Source: a virus. Taken from it: 64,000 nucleotides of DNA. The notes beneath the pieces were generated by a model that was given only the letters and a program-made list of their open reading frames with translations, ran no database searches and was not told the DNA's origin. Of this stretch, positions 43,045 through 50,686 are shown piece after piece (the stretch's first letter is position 1; each line of letters starts with the position of its first letter). Both the position numbers and the translations under genes were made by a program. The DNA lies in the IMG/VR virus record IMGVR_UViG_3300021090_000723, positions 40,904-104,903 of that record. One strand, written 5' to 3'.

Positions 43045-43263
43045 TTAGTCGGTTGTGTCGTCCGCGCGCGGATGTTCGGTGATCGGCTCGGCGGGCAACG
43101 GCTCATCGGGCACATTCGGGTCGTTCTGAAGGCGCCCGATCTGTCGCGAAGCCTTACCCAGAAAGAACGCGACCGACGCGCAACCCTCGCCGCCATCGGC
43201 CTCGTACATGCGGGCCCACTCCTCGAGCGCGTGGCGGTGAGCCCGCATAATCTCCGGCGTCAT
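43045..43263 (-). CDS. Hypothetical protein, 72 aa
   Basis: Helical N-terminus (MTPEIMRAHRHALEEW, MYEADGGEGCASVAFF), acidic tail. The ATG overlaps the upstream stop (TGATG). Function unknown; possibly a scaffold-like accessory. Confidence 0.6.
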   Translation of the reverse strand: MTPEIMRAHRHALEEWARMYEADGGEGCASVAFFLGKASRQIGRLQNDPNVPDEPLPAEPITEHPRADDTTD

Positions 43264-44621
43264 CAATGGACCTTGCCTCCTGAACGCAGCGTGGTGATCG
43301 GCTGCATGCCGTTGTTCTGCGGGAGCATGGTGTTCGCCATCGGTGGCCCGCCCATGCCCATGCCCATGCCAAGGCTCGGATCAACCATACCGCCCATATT
43401 GAGCTTGAGCTTCGTCGGCCTCTGGCCCTTGTGCATGCCGGTCTCGTGCTGGCGGACGCCCTTCTTGACCATCGCGCGGTCCTGGGAGACGTCGCCATTC
43501 ACAGATCCGCCCTTCGCCATGCGCATCTTGCCCTGGGTCTTACCGGCGATCCGCTTGGCGATGATCTTGCCCGCCATTTCGCCAAGGCTCGAACCCGCTT
43601 GCGCGAGTGCCGGCGGCAGCGCCACGCCGGTGTCACCCTGGCTGCGCCCGTTGCCCTGAAAGCCGGGCGTCGGCTGCGGCGGAGCCATCGGGCCTGAAGG
43701 CTGGGTCGTCTGGAACGGGGCCTGTTGGGCCGCCTTGGCGGCGGTCGCCTTTTGCTGCATCGCCTGCATGATGGTGCCGATCATGCCGCCTGCGGGGGCG
43801 ACCTTGCCGCCCGTGGCCATGGCGCGCCTGGGCACGCCCGCGCGACGGCTGACTCGGCTGGCGAGATCGTTGACCGCCGTCTGCATCACCGGTGGCGGCA
43901 GCGTTTGCGTCGGCATGCCCGGACCAGGCTGCGCGCCTGGGAGCTTCCCGGCGTCCATGGTCGCCGTGCCGCCGAACGTCTGCGGGTTGAGTGGCACGGG
44001 CTGCGCCATCGGTGTCGGCGGCGCCATGGGCGTCGGTTTGGCCATCGTGAGCGCGCCAGGCTGCATGGGCGTGATCCCGCCAATCGCGTATTTCTTGACC
44101 TTGCCGCCCTTGGCGTATTTCTGCTTGGCGGTGGCTTTACCGGCCCCTCCGGCCGCCGCTCCGGCGTCGCCAGCCTTGGAGAGCGCCTTGTTGACCTTGT
44201 CCATGGCGTTGCCCATCGGGTGGGCCTTCACGACTGCGCCGAACAGGCGCTCCGCGAGCGAGGGCGCTGGCTTCTTCACCGTGCCGCCTTCGGCATAACC
44301 CTTCTTCGCCATGCCGCCGCGGCACATCTTCTGGGCCTGTGCGGCGCGCATCAGATTGGCGTTGCGGTCGCCCTTGTTGACCTTGCCGCCCTTCTTGAAG
44401 CCGTAGCCGCCGCTCTGCCGCCAGTTGTGCTCGGCCTTGTTGTCCGCCTTCGCCTTGTCCGACGTCGGATCGGTCGAGGGGTTCAGCTGTCGGTTCGTGA
44501 CCGGGCCCCCATTGGCGAACGCCTGCGGCTTGTGTCCTGACGGCGAGAACACATGGCGATTGTCGAAGTCTCTTCCTCCGAAGTCCTTGCCCTCGGGCAG
44601 ATAACGAAGCGTTTTGCTCAT
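43263..44621 (-). CDS. Internal/structural protein with repeated A-K/E-GG motifs, 452 aa
   Basis: Contains many short Lys/Gly repeats (FKKGGKVNK, YAEGGTVKK, YAKGGKVKK, MAKGGSVNG) and Met/Pro-rich low-complexity stretches (PMAPPTPMAQP). Such proteins are common beside internal virion genes of podoviruses, but no defined function is known. The composition is likely to be disordered and possibly DNA-binding. Confidence 0.6.
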   Translation of the reverse strand: MSKTLRYLPEGKDFGGRDFDNRHVFSPSGHKPQAFANGGPVTNRQLNPSTDPTSDKAKADNKAEHNWRQSGGYGFKKGGKVNKGDRNANLMRAAQAQKMCRGGMAKKGYAEGGTVKKPAPSLAERLFGAVVKAHPMGNAMDKVNKALSKAGDAGAAAGGAGKATAKQKYAKGGKVKKYAIGGITPMQPGALTMAKPTPMAPPTPMAQPVPLNPQTFGGTATMDAGKLPGAQPGPGMPTQTLPPPVMQTAVNDLASRVSRRAGVPRRAMATGGKVAPAGGMIGTIMQAMQQKATAAKAAQQAPFQTTQPSGPMAPPQPTPGFQGNGRSQGDTGVALPPALAQAGSSLGEMAGKIIAKRIAGKTQGKMRMAKGGSVNGDVSQDRAMVKKGVRQHETGMHKGQRPTKLKLNMGGMVDPSLGMGMGMGGPPMANTMLPQNNGMQPITTLRSGGKVH

Positions 44622-44650
44622 GGTCGACTCACCCTTTGGTTGACGTGATA

Positions 44651-45529
44651 CTACCCGACAAGGCCGGGGATTGATGTTCTTCCTGTTGGCGGCACGAGCG
44701 GCGTGTAATCGAGCACGAGCAGACCTTGGCCGCCGTCGCGTGGTGAAGCGTTTCCCGCGCCGCCGCCGCCGCCATAGGTGGCACCTTGTCCGGTCACTCC
44801 CGCTGCTTTCCGCCCGCCGCCACCGCCGCCGGAGCCGTGTGTGGCATCAAATGCTTGGTCCATCGCGCCGTTGAAGCCACTCTGATTGCCAGCGACGCCG
44901 CCCGCGCCGCCACCGCCCGTACCAGGGGTGCCTGGATTACCGGCCGTGCCGCCGCCCGTGCCGCCTACGCCGTCACCACCTTGCCCTTGCCCATCGGTGT
45001 TGCCCGCTTCACCACTATTTGCACCGCCGCCACCGCCCGCTGGCTGAGCGCTGATACCGTTGCCGCCTGCACCGCCTGCGCCACTCGGCCCACCGGCACC
45101 GCCGCCGGCACCACACGCTGTATTGCTACCGGCCGCTCCGGGTCCGGTCCCACCCGTGCCGCCATTTGCGTTTCCGTCCGGCCCTGTGCCCCCGGTCCCG
45201 CCCGTTCCAGCCTGACCAAAATTGCCGCCGTTCTTGGCTTCAAGGATGATCGTGCCGCCGCCGCCGTTCTGGTTTTTCAACCATGTTCCGGCCACGGCGT
45301 TGCCAGCGTTCGGGGCCACCACATTGATGTCGTAAGCCCCACCAGCGACAAGACCGGCCGGGTTGTTGATGCGCCGATACTCGCCACCACCGCCCGCGCG
45401 AACGGTCGCTTGATTGGTGCCGCCTTGGCCGCCGGCACCGATCGCGTGCCACGCCGCGGCGGCAGGGTCGTAATCGGCCGGCAGTACGATCTGGCTGGCC
45501 CCGAGCGTGGTGTAGAAAACCAGGGTCAT
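44651..45529 (-). CDS. Glycine-rich adhesin-like protein, 292 aa
   Basis: N-terminal domain QIVLPADYDPAAAAW followed by HAIGAGGQGG, then long Gly-rich and Asn-rich runs. It resembles the 327-aa protein at 35205-36188 in domain start and overall layout, so the two are likely paralogous adhesins. The Gly-rich regions could form polyglycine helices as in the gp38-type tip of S16-like phages. ATGA overlap with the downstream gene. Confidence 0.65.
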   Translation of the reverse strand: MTLVFYTTLGASQIVLPADYDPAAAAWHAIGAGGQGGTNQATVRAGGGGEYRRINNPAGLVAGGAYDINVVAPNAGNAVAGTWLKNQNGGGGTIILEAKNGGNFGQAGTGGTGGTGPDGNANGGTGGTGPGAAGSNTACGAGGGAGGPSGAGGAGGNGISAQPAGGGGGANSGEAGNTDGQGQGGDGVGGTGGGTAGNPGTPGTGGGGAGGVAGNQSGFNGAMDQAFDATHGSGGGGGGRKAAGVTGQGATYGGGGGAGNASPRDGGQGLLVLDYTPLVPPTGRTSIPGLVG

Positions 45530-45852
45530 GAGGGCCCCGCCGATCGGATGGTGGGGCTGACCCCCGGATCAAGCTCCTGGTCCTTCTCCCGCTCGACGCG
45601 GCCGGCCTCAACCTGGTCCATGCGCTGGAGTTCGGCATGGATGGCGGGTGGCAGTCCTTTGTCGCTGGCCTCAACGCAGGCCCGGTGCAGCGAGCGCTGA
45701 TCGGTGCAGGCTCGATAGACCCGCGCATCGAGGATGACTTGGGTGTGGCCCTTCGGGTTGAAGGCTGGGTCGGTGGCGAGCGCCTTGGACGACGCGCCCG
45801 AGACGGTGATCGCGATCAAGCCCTGCTCATCGAAGATGACCGCGATCGTCAT
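45526..45852 (-). CDS. Hypothetical virion-module protein, 108 aa
   Basis: N-terminal beta strands (TIAVIFDEQGLIAITV), then a helical charged C-terminus (QRMDQVEAGRVEREKD). ATGA overlaps on both sides show it belongs to the fibre/adhesin operon. No family recognised. Confidence 0.6.
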   Translation of the reverse strand: MTIAVIFDEQGLIAITVSGASSKALATDPAFNPKGHTQVILDARVYRACTDQRSLHRACVEASDKGLPPAIHAELQRMDQVEAGRVEREKDQELDPGVSPTIRSAGPS

Positions 45853-46424
45853 GACTTGCGCACCCTCAGACCGAGCTCCACCCGCTCGATGTCCGTCACG
45901 CTGTCGACGTTGAAGCGGTAGGTGTCACCGGCCGCGAACGCCGTATCCCAACCGGTCAGCGTGTTGTCCTGCGACTTGTCGGATGGCCCTGAGATCGTGG
46001 GGGGCGTACCACCTGACGTGATGGAATCGGCGTCCGTCGGCGGGTAGTTGGCATAGGTGTCCTTCCAGATGTCGATGACGATTGCGCCTGATTGATCGGC
46101 GAGCATCGTATAGCCGAGCAGTTCGCCATCGAAGTCCCAGTGGTGATCGCCCTTGATGCCGGTCGTGATCTCCGCGCCGCCGCCGTCGATGACGATGGGC
46201 AGCGTCGTGATGTTGTCGACCCAGGACGCATCGAAATCGGTGCCCGAATCCTTGTGCAGGATCTGGCCCGCCGCGCCGCCGGTCGGGAGCGTGCCAGGAA
46301 CAGGGCCGCCGCCTTCCCAGTCTGCATCGAAGTTGTCGTTGGATTCCTTGGTCAGAACCTGCCCGGTGAGACCACCTGGTGGCAGACCAGGGGTTGCTAC
46401 GACTCCAGCCCCGCCGACGCTCAT
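45849..46424 (-). CDS. Fibre-like protein with GxTGQVLxK repeats, 191 aa
   Basis: Two copies of the phage-fibre motif: GLTGQVLTKESND and GAAGQILHKDSGT, each followed by [ND]FDA-W. A beta domain follows (residues 75-185). The motif is common in trimeric fibre and head-fibre proteins. Overlaps neighbours by ATGA. A role as trimeric fibre or cap is inferred. Confidence 0.65.
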   Translation of the reverse strand: MSVGGAGVVATPGLPPGGLTGQVLTKESNDNFDADWEGGGPVPGTLPTGGAAGQILHKDSGTDFDASWVDNITTLPIVIDGGGAEITTGIKGDHHWDFDGELLGYTMLADQSGAIVIDIWKDTYANYPPTDADSITSGGTPPTISGPSDKSQDNTLTGWDTAFAAGDTYRFNVDSVTDIERVELGLRVRKS

Positions 46425-46591
46425 GACGTCAATCCCTTCTTGGGCTCGAGATCGGCATCGATCAGTTCAGCGAACTCGAACTCTTCCGGCGGCTCCGGAT
46501 CAGGCTGAACGATGCCCGAGACTTGGCTGACGCCCGCGCCCGAGACGACACCGCCAGAAAGCGACACCCCGGTGGAGGTGCTGACACCCAC
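46421..46591 (-). CDS. Small Ser/Val-rich protein, 56 aa
   Basis: GTG start (46591) just after the upstream stop. Repetitive N-terminus (GVSTSTGVSLSGGVVSGAGV) then an acidic PDPEPPEEFEFAELID. The stop overlaps the fibre gene ATG (ATGA). Could be an attachment peptide. Confidence 0.5.
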   Translation of the reverse strand: MGVSTSTGVSLSGGVVSGAGVSQVSGIVQPDPEPPEEFEFAELIDADLEPKKGLTS

Positions 46592-46595
46592 AAGG

Positions 46596-46943
46596 TCACC
46601 GCCCTGTGCTCTGGATGATCGTCAACTGCCCGACGTCGGTCCCATTGGCATCTGCGGCAAGCCGGATCGCCCTGACCGAGAAGGCGTAGTTGCCGTCCTC
46701 GTCCGCAACCATGGCCGCCATGGTCGGATGGCTGAACCACTTCGCATTGGCGTTGTAGAGATCCGCCGACGCATACGACCATGGGTCCTCGAAGCAATGC
46801 TGGACCGTGAAACCCGTCGTGTTGCCGTTCGTGTTGAACCCCATGCCGACGTTGAAGGGGTTCTCGTAGATGTCCATCGGGCACGGCGCGCTCAAGCTGG
46901 GCGTAGCGCCATTGCCGGTCAGGGTTAGCGTAACAGGCCGCAT
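46596..46943 (-). CDS. Beta-rich virion-module protein, 115 aa
   Basis: Regular strands (TLTLTGNGATPSL, GFTVQHCFEDPW, NYAFSVRAIRLAAD). ATG with GGCGGAG upstream. It resembles small fibre or decoration domains. No family recognised. Confidence 0.6.
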   Translation of the reverse strand: MRPVTLTLTGNGATPSLSAPCPMDIYENPFNVGMGFNTNGNTTGFTVQHCFEDPWSYASADLYNANAKWFSHPTMAAMVADEDGNYAFSVRAIRLAADANGTDVGQLTIIQSTGR

Positions 46944-46958
46944 GGGATTCTCCGCCGG

Positions 46959-47342
46959 TTACGGGTTGGGGCTGTCGCCCGTTCCCGTGGCTGCTGGGGC
47001 TCCGTCACCCGTGGGTGCTGGCGTGCCTTCGCCCGTCGGCGCGGTGCTTCCATTGCCTGTCGGCGCTGGCGCTCCAGCTGGGCCCGACGTGGTTTCGGGT
47101 CCATCGGCCGGTGCATCGCCCGTGCCGGACTCTGCCGGCGGTGCGGGAGGCTGCTGGGGCAGAGGCATCTGCTCTTCCTCGACCTCGTCCGGCGGCCCGT
47201 CAAAGGCGGCTGAGATACCGGCCTGAATGGCAACCTTGACGTCATCGAAGCTGGGCGCGCCGCGATAGGGCTGGGCCGCAAAGGCTGCGTCGATGCTCTT
47301 GCCGATGTGCGCCAGCATGCGAGCCTTCGTTTCGTCGTCCAT
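46959..47342 (-). CDS. Hypothetical protein with PT/G-rich repeat tail, 127 aa
   Basis: The N-terminal about 60 residues are folded-looking (MDDETKARMLAHIGKS); the C-terminus has repeats of [AS]TAPTG-[ND/E]G. GAGAGGAAG precedes the ATG. The low-complexity tail suggests an exposed flexible virion linker. Confidence 0.6.
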   Translation of the reverse strand: MDDETKARMLAHIGKSIDAAFAAQPYRGAPSFDDVKVAIQAGISAAFDGPPDEVEEEQMPLPQQPPAPPAESGTGDAPADGPETTSGPAGAPAPTGNGSTAPTGEGTPAPTGDGAPAATGTGDSPNP

Positions 47343-47370
47343 GGGACTTCCTCTCTTGAGGGCTGGACCT

Positions 47371-47386
47371 GCCGCGACCACGCGGC
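47371..47386 (-). terminator. Hairpin between beta-helix gene and downstream gene
   Basis: GCCGCG-ACCA-CGCGGC. Extended pairing CCTGC/GCAGG may enlarge the stem. Terminator- or processing-like. Confidence 0.4.
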
Positions 47387-47403
47387 CGCAGCAGGCCTAA
47401 ACC

Positions 47404-48327
47404 TCAGCTGTTGAAGGCCGCGCCGTTCACCAGGCCGGCTGCATCGTAGTTGCCGGTGAAGATGACGTTCGGCTGGCCGCTGATGTCGAACTGAGCCGCG
47501 ATCAGGGCCGCATCGGCGAAGAAGTTTCCGCAGATGAGAGCCGAGTTCGCCGCCAGATCGCCCGCAGCGCCCTGGTCCATGTCCGCGTAGACGAACGCCG
47601 CCCCGACGGTCATGAAATAGTTCGCCGCGATCAGCGTATTGAGGAAGATGCCCGCGCCGCCGCCCGAGACGTTGACCAGCGACTGGAGATCCACGGCGTT
47701 GCCGACGAAGCGGTTGCCGATGACCCTGTTGTCGGTGGTGCCCACGCCCGATGGATTCGCCGCGTGCTGGAACGCCAGCCCGTAGCCCGCCGCGTTGCCC
47801 CGGAACAGGTTGCCCTGGATGAGGCCCTCGGATGCGGTGTAGCCGTCATCCGCTGCGAGGCCGACCAGGCGCAGGAGCGCTTCGGTGGCGCCTTGACCGT
47901 CACCGTCGAACACGCAGCCAGTGTACTCGAAGCCGTTGCCGTTCTGCTGGACAACGTCCGAATCCGCCGAAGAGAGGCGGAGATTGCGGGCGATGAAGCC
48001 TTGGGCCTCGACTTTGAGGGTCACGCCCGCGCTCGCGACCAAGTCCGGCTTGCCGTAGCCCGACAGGTTCGCGCCCATGATCGTGATGTAGTCCTTGGTG
48101 ATGACCAAGTTCTCGTCGTACTCGCCGGGGAAGACGAAGATGGTGTCGCCGGGGCGCGCGGAATCGTAGGCGTTCTGGATGGCTGGGAACGGTTCGGCAG
48201 GGCTGATGCCCGTGCCGGCCGCCGAGCCGTTTACGAACCAGACCTTGCCGTTGACGCTCGGGATCGAGACCCCTGGTGTCAGGAGCGGCATGCCTGCTCC
48301 GAAAACCATGTCTGAAAAGCTCGTCAT
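47404..48327 (-). CDS. Right-handed parallel beta-helix virion protein, 307 aa
   Basis: Repeated short turns of hydrophobic and N/G residues (NGKVWFVNGS, GDTIFVFPGEY, YITIMGANLSGYG, GFIARNLRLSS, VIGNRFVGNAV) form the pectate-lyase-like beta-helix pattern. An AYDSARPGDTIFVFPG core is typical of this fold. It lies directly downstream of the capsid gene, so a head-associated fibre or decoration is as likely as a tailspike. No lyase catalytic residues were identified. Confidence 0.7.
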   Translation of the reverse strand: MTSFSDMVFGAGMPLLTPGVSIPSVNGKVWFVNGSAAGTGISPAEPFPAIQNAYDSARPGDTIFVFPGEYDENLVITKDYITIMGANLSGYGKPDLVASAGVTLKVEAQGFIARNLRLSSADSDVVQQNGNGFEYTGCVFDGDGQGATEALLRLVGLAADDGYTASEGLIQGNLFRGNAAGYGLAFQHAANPSGVGTTDNRVIGNRFVGNAVDLQSLVNVSGGGAGIFLNTLIAANYFMTVGAAFVYADMDQGAAGDLAANSALICGNFFADAALIAAQFDISGQPNVIFTGNYDAAGLVNGAAFNS

Positions 48328-48348
48328 GACTGTTCTCCCTGTGCTGAT

Positions 48349-48374
48349 GGCGTGACGCGATTAAGCGCCACGCC
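48349..48374 (-). terminator. Hairpin downstream of major capsid gene
   Basis: GGCGTG/CACGCC outer stem with an inner GCG/CGC pair and a small loop, 19 nt past the capsid stop. A capsid terminator at this position would uncouple capsid from the beta-helix gene. Confidence 0.45.
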
Positions 48375-48392
48375 CCAGCGAAGAGGCCTCGG

Positions 48393-49307
48393 TTAGAGAC
48401 CGGCGGTGCCGAACACGGTGCGCGGGTCGGTCCATCCGGGGATGTACCGTTCCGTCGCCTTGTAGCGGGCGGTGTCGGTCTCGAAGTCGCCTTCCATGGA
48501 CCGCTTCAGGCCACGGCGCTTCACGAGCTTGAGGCCCTCGGGAGCGTTCGTGTTGACCCACCACGCCGTCGTGGAGGTCAAGCGGCTCATGTTGTACTGG
48601 CCCTCGGTCAAAAGTTGCATACTTTTGATCGGGTTGATGTCGTTGTTCGCAGTTCCCGTGCGAAGCGCGGACTTCAAGATCGTCTCGGCCTGGAAGATGT
48701 TCGAGGGCGAGCAGGTGATCGCGCGCGGCATGAGCCGGATCTTCTTGCCGTTGTTGTCGACGGCGCCGCGGACCTGGATGAGCATCTGCTCGAGCGAGGT
48801 CTGCGAGAGCACCGCGGCGATGGCAAGCTGATTGCTGAACGTGCCGTTGGCGATCGGGTGGGCAGTCGAGACAAGCGAGACGCCATCGCCGCCAGGGAAC
48901 GCGCCGTTGAACGCCCGATTGAGGATGTTCGCGGTCAGCGTTTCCTTCGTTTCGATCAGCGACTGCGCCAGGTGGCGCGAGTAGATCTGGCCGATGCGGA
49001 TGTGGTCGCCGTCTTCCACCAGGATCTGGGTGAGCGCGAACGCCAACCCGAACACGCGATACTGGTAGCGCTTGATGAACAGGGTTCCGCCCTGCTGGTA
49101 ACTCACTGGCATACCATCAGGAATCTCGGGTGCGGCTCCAAAACCGAACAGCACCGGTTCTTCATGATAGTTACGCGGCGTCCCGGTGATTTCTTTGAAC
49201 GGACCCTTCCATTCGTCGGTACGCTGCTCGTAAAGACCGTCGAATTCCTCGTTGAGGATGGGCTCGACGATTGCTCTGAAGTCTGTGGACCTCATTGCGA
49301 TGGACAT
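48393..49307 (-). CDS. Major capsid protein (HK97-fold/gpT-like)
   Basis: 304 residues. Features typical of HK97-type capsids of the gpT-like group: LAQSLIETKETLTANILNRA, GGDGVSLVSTAHPIANGT, LEQMLIQVRGAV, then KIRLMPRAITCSPS. GGAGAG lies 6 nt before the ATG. Its place after the scaffold-like and decoration genes agrees. The wider frame stays open upstream, but only this ATG has an RBS. Confidence 0.85.
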   Translation of the reverse strand: MSIAMRSTDFRAIVEPILNEEFDGLYEQRTDEWKGPFKEITGTPRNYHEEPVLFGFGAAPEIPDGMPVSYQQGGTLFIKRYQYRVFGLAFALTQILVEDGDHIRIGQIYSRHLAQSLIETKETLTANILNRAFNGAFPGGDGVSLVSTAHPIANGTFSNQLAIAAVLSQTSLEQMLIQVRGAVDNNGKKIRLMPRAITCSPSNIFQAETILKSALRTGTANNDINPIKSMQLLTEGQYNMSRLTSTTAWWVNTNAPEGLKLVKRRGLKRSMEGDFETDTARYKATERYIPGWTDPRTVFGTAGL

Positions 49308-49383
49308 GGGACTCTCCTTCAAGTTCTGGTCAGAAGGCGGAGGAACCGAATTAGGGCGCCCCCGAGACTGGTCAGGGCTCTCC

Positions 49384-49980
49384 TTAGCCGGGTGAGGTCT
49401 GGAAGCCGGACACGGCTTGCGGGTAGCTGATCGCAACGATCAGGTCGGTGAACGCATCGCCGACAAGCTCGTTGATGCCTTCGCCGAATTCGATCAGCTG
49501 CAACTGGCCCTGCACGCCCACGCCGACCGCGGCTGCTGCCGCCGTCATGGCCGAGAGGCCCGTGACGGTGCTGCCGGCGGCGAAGTTCGACAGGTTGAAC
49601 TGGTCGCCATAGGCGGCCTGAGCGACCGTGCCGTCCGCTTGGATGCGGAAGCGCATGTTGTCCACCCATGCCGGGCAGATGCAGGCCTCCATTTTGTCGA
49701 GCCCTGCCACATAGGTGGAGCCCGACGGCCAGAAGTCCGCCACCACCGGGCGTTGGCCCGTTGGCGTGTATTCGACGCCCATGAACACGCCGTAGATCTT
49801 GTCGGTCGTCGCCGTGACCGGGGTGATGGTCCCGTTGACGGTGTCAAGCTTCACGGCCTGGTACTTGAAGATGTTGGCGGCGAGCCCGGACGCGATCCCG
49901 TTCTTCAGGACGAGCGGCCGGACCGTGCCGGAAAAGTCGCTGATGGGCTGGAGCCCATAAGGCGCTGCTGTTGCACTCAT
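49384..49980 (-). CDS. Head decoration/structural protein, 198 aa
   Basis: Starts SATAAPYGLQPISD, a phage-capsid-associated pattern; beta-rich with Ala/Thr/Gly, and short strands throughout. Lies immediately upstream of the capsid gene. A capsid-stabilising or decoration role is inferred from position and composition. Confidence 0.7.
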   Translation of the reverse strand: MSATAAPYGLQPISDFSGTVRPLVLKNGIASGLAANIFKYQAVKLDTVNGTITPVTATTDKIYGVFMGVEYTPTGQRPVVADFWPSGSTYVAGLDKMEACICPAWVDNMRFRIQADGTVAQAAYGDQFNLSNFAAGSTVTGLSAMTAAAAAVGVGVQGQLQLIEFGEGINELVGDAFTDLIVAISYPQAVSGFQTSPG

Positions 49981-49988
49981 TGTGGTCT

Positions 49989-50013
49989 CCCACGGTCAAG
50001 GTTTCACCGTGGG
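49989..50013 (-). promoter_or_regulatory. 8-bp hairpin directly upstream of the 198-aa head gene
   Basis: CCCACGGT/ACCGTGGG with a 9-nt loop, ending 9 nt before the ATG and including the GGGAG ribosome site in its base. It could regulate translation or terminate upstream transcription. Confidence 0.45.
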
Positions 50014-50035
50014 CGCGAACAAGGTTTGGAGGTCT

Positions 50036-50674
50036 CTAGCTCGAGAACTCCGGCATTGGCCGCGCCCGTTGGACGATATCGGCCGTACCATCGCCTTCCT
50101 CAGCGATTCTGGTCCCCACTGTCTGCGCTGCATCCTTGAGGCCTGTGACGACGGCCCGGAGCTTTTCTTCTTCGGCTCGGGGGAGCGTGTCGTGGACCTC
50201 AACCATGTAGCGGTTGTAGAGGCGGAGAGAGATTCGCGCCGCGACCATTTCGTTGACGCTGATGACGCCCTTGTATTCCCCGGACTTGAGGCTTTCGCCT
50301 CTCCAGCCAGCGATCATGTCCTGCGTGATGAGCTCGTAGCCCATACGGACTCGCATCGCGATGCTGTCTCGGGGATTGGTCGTCGTCAGCCAACAAAGAT
50401 GGTAACCCGGCATAGGTGGAAGGTTCGGTAGGACCGATTGCACGATCGAGGACTGGAAGAGAGCGAAGCGTTCGTCCTCGGTCAGTTCCCGATCTGGATT
50501 GTTGATGTCCCGCTCGTTGTGGTCTGTGTCGCGGCCATCATCCTGGCCCTCGCGTGACGTCTCACGGGCGGCATCCGCTTGCGCGGCGGCAGGCTTAGAA
50601 CGGGTGCGCGCATTTTTAGGCGCAACGCCGTCGCCATCTGCCAGGCTCGATTCCGTGTGTTGTTTCGCGGCCAT
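50036..50674 (-). CDS. Virion-module protein, 212 aa
   Basis: N-terminal about 70 residues are disordered and charged (many E, D, R); the rest is folded (HLCWLTTTNPRDSIAMR, YNRYMVEVHD). In other phages such proteins lie between the scaffold and the capsid. No family recognised with confidence. Confidence 0.65.
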   Translation of the reverse strand: MAAKQHTESSLADGDGVAPKNARTRSKPAAAQADAARETSREGQDDGRDTDHNERDINNPDRELTEDERFALFQSSIVQSVLPNLPPMPGYHLCWLTTTNPRDSIAMRVRMGYELITQDMIAGWRGESLKSGEYKGVISVNEMVAARISLRLYNRYMVEVHDTLPRAEEEKLRAVVTGLKDAAQTVGTRIAEEGDGTADIVQRARPMPEFSS

Positions 50675-50686
50675 GGATTACGTCCC

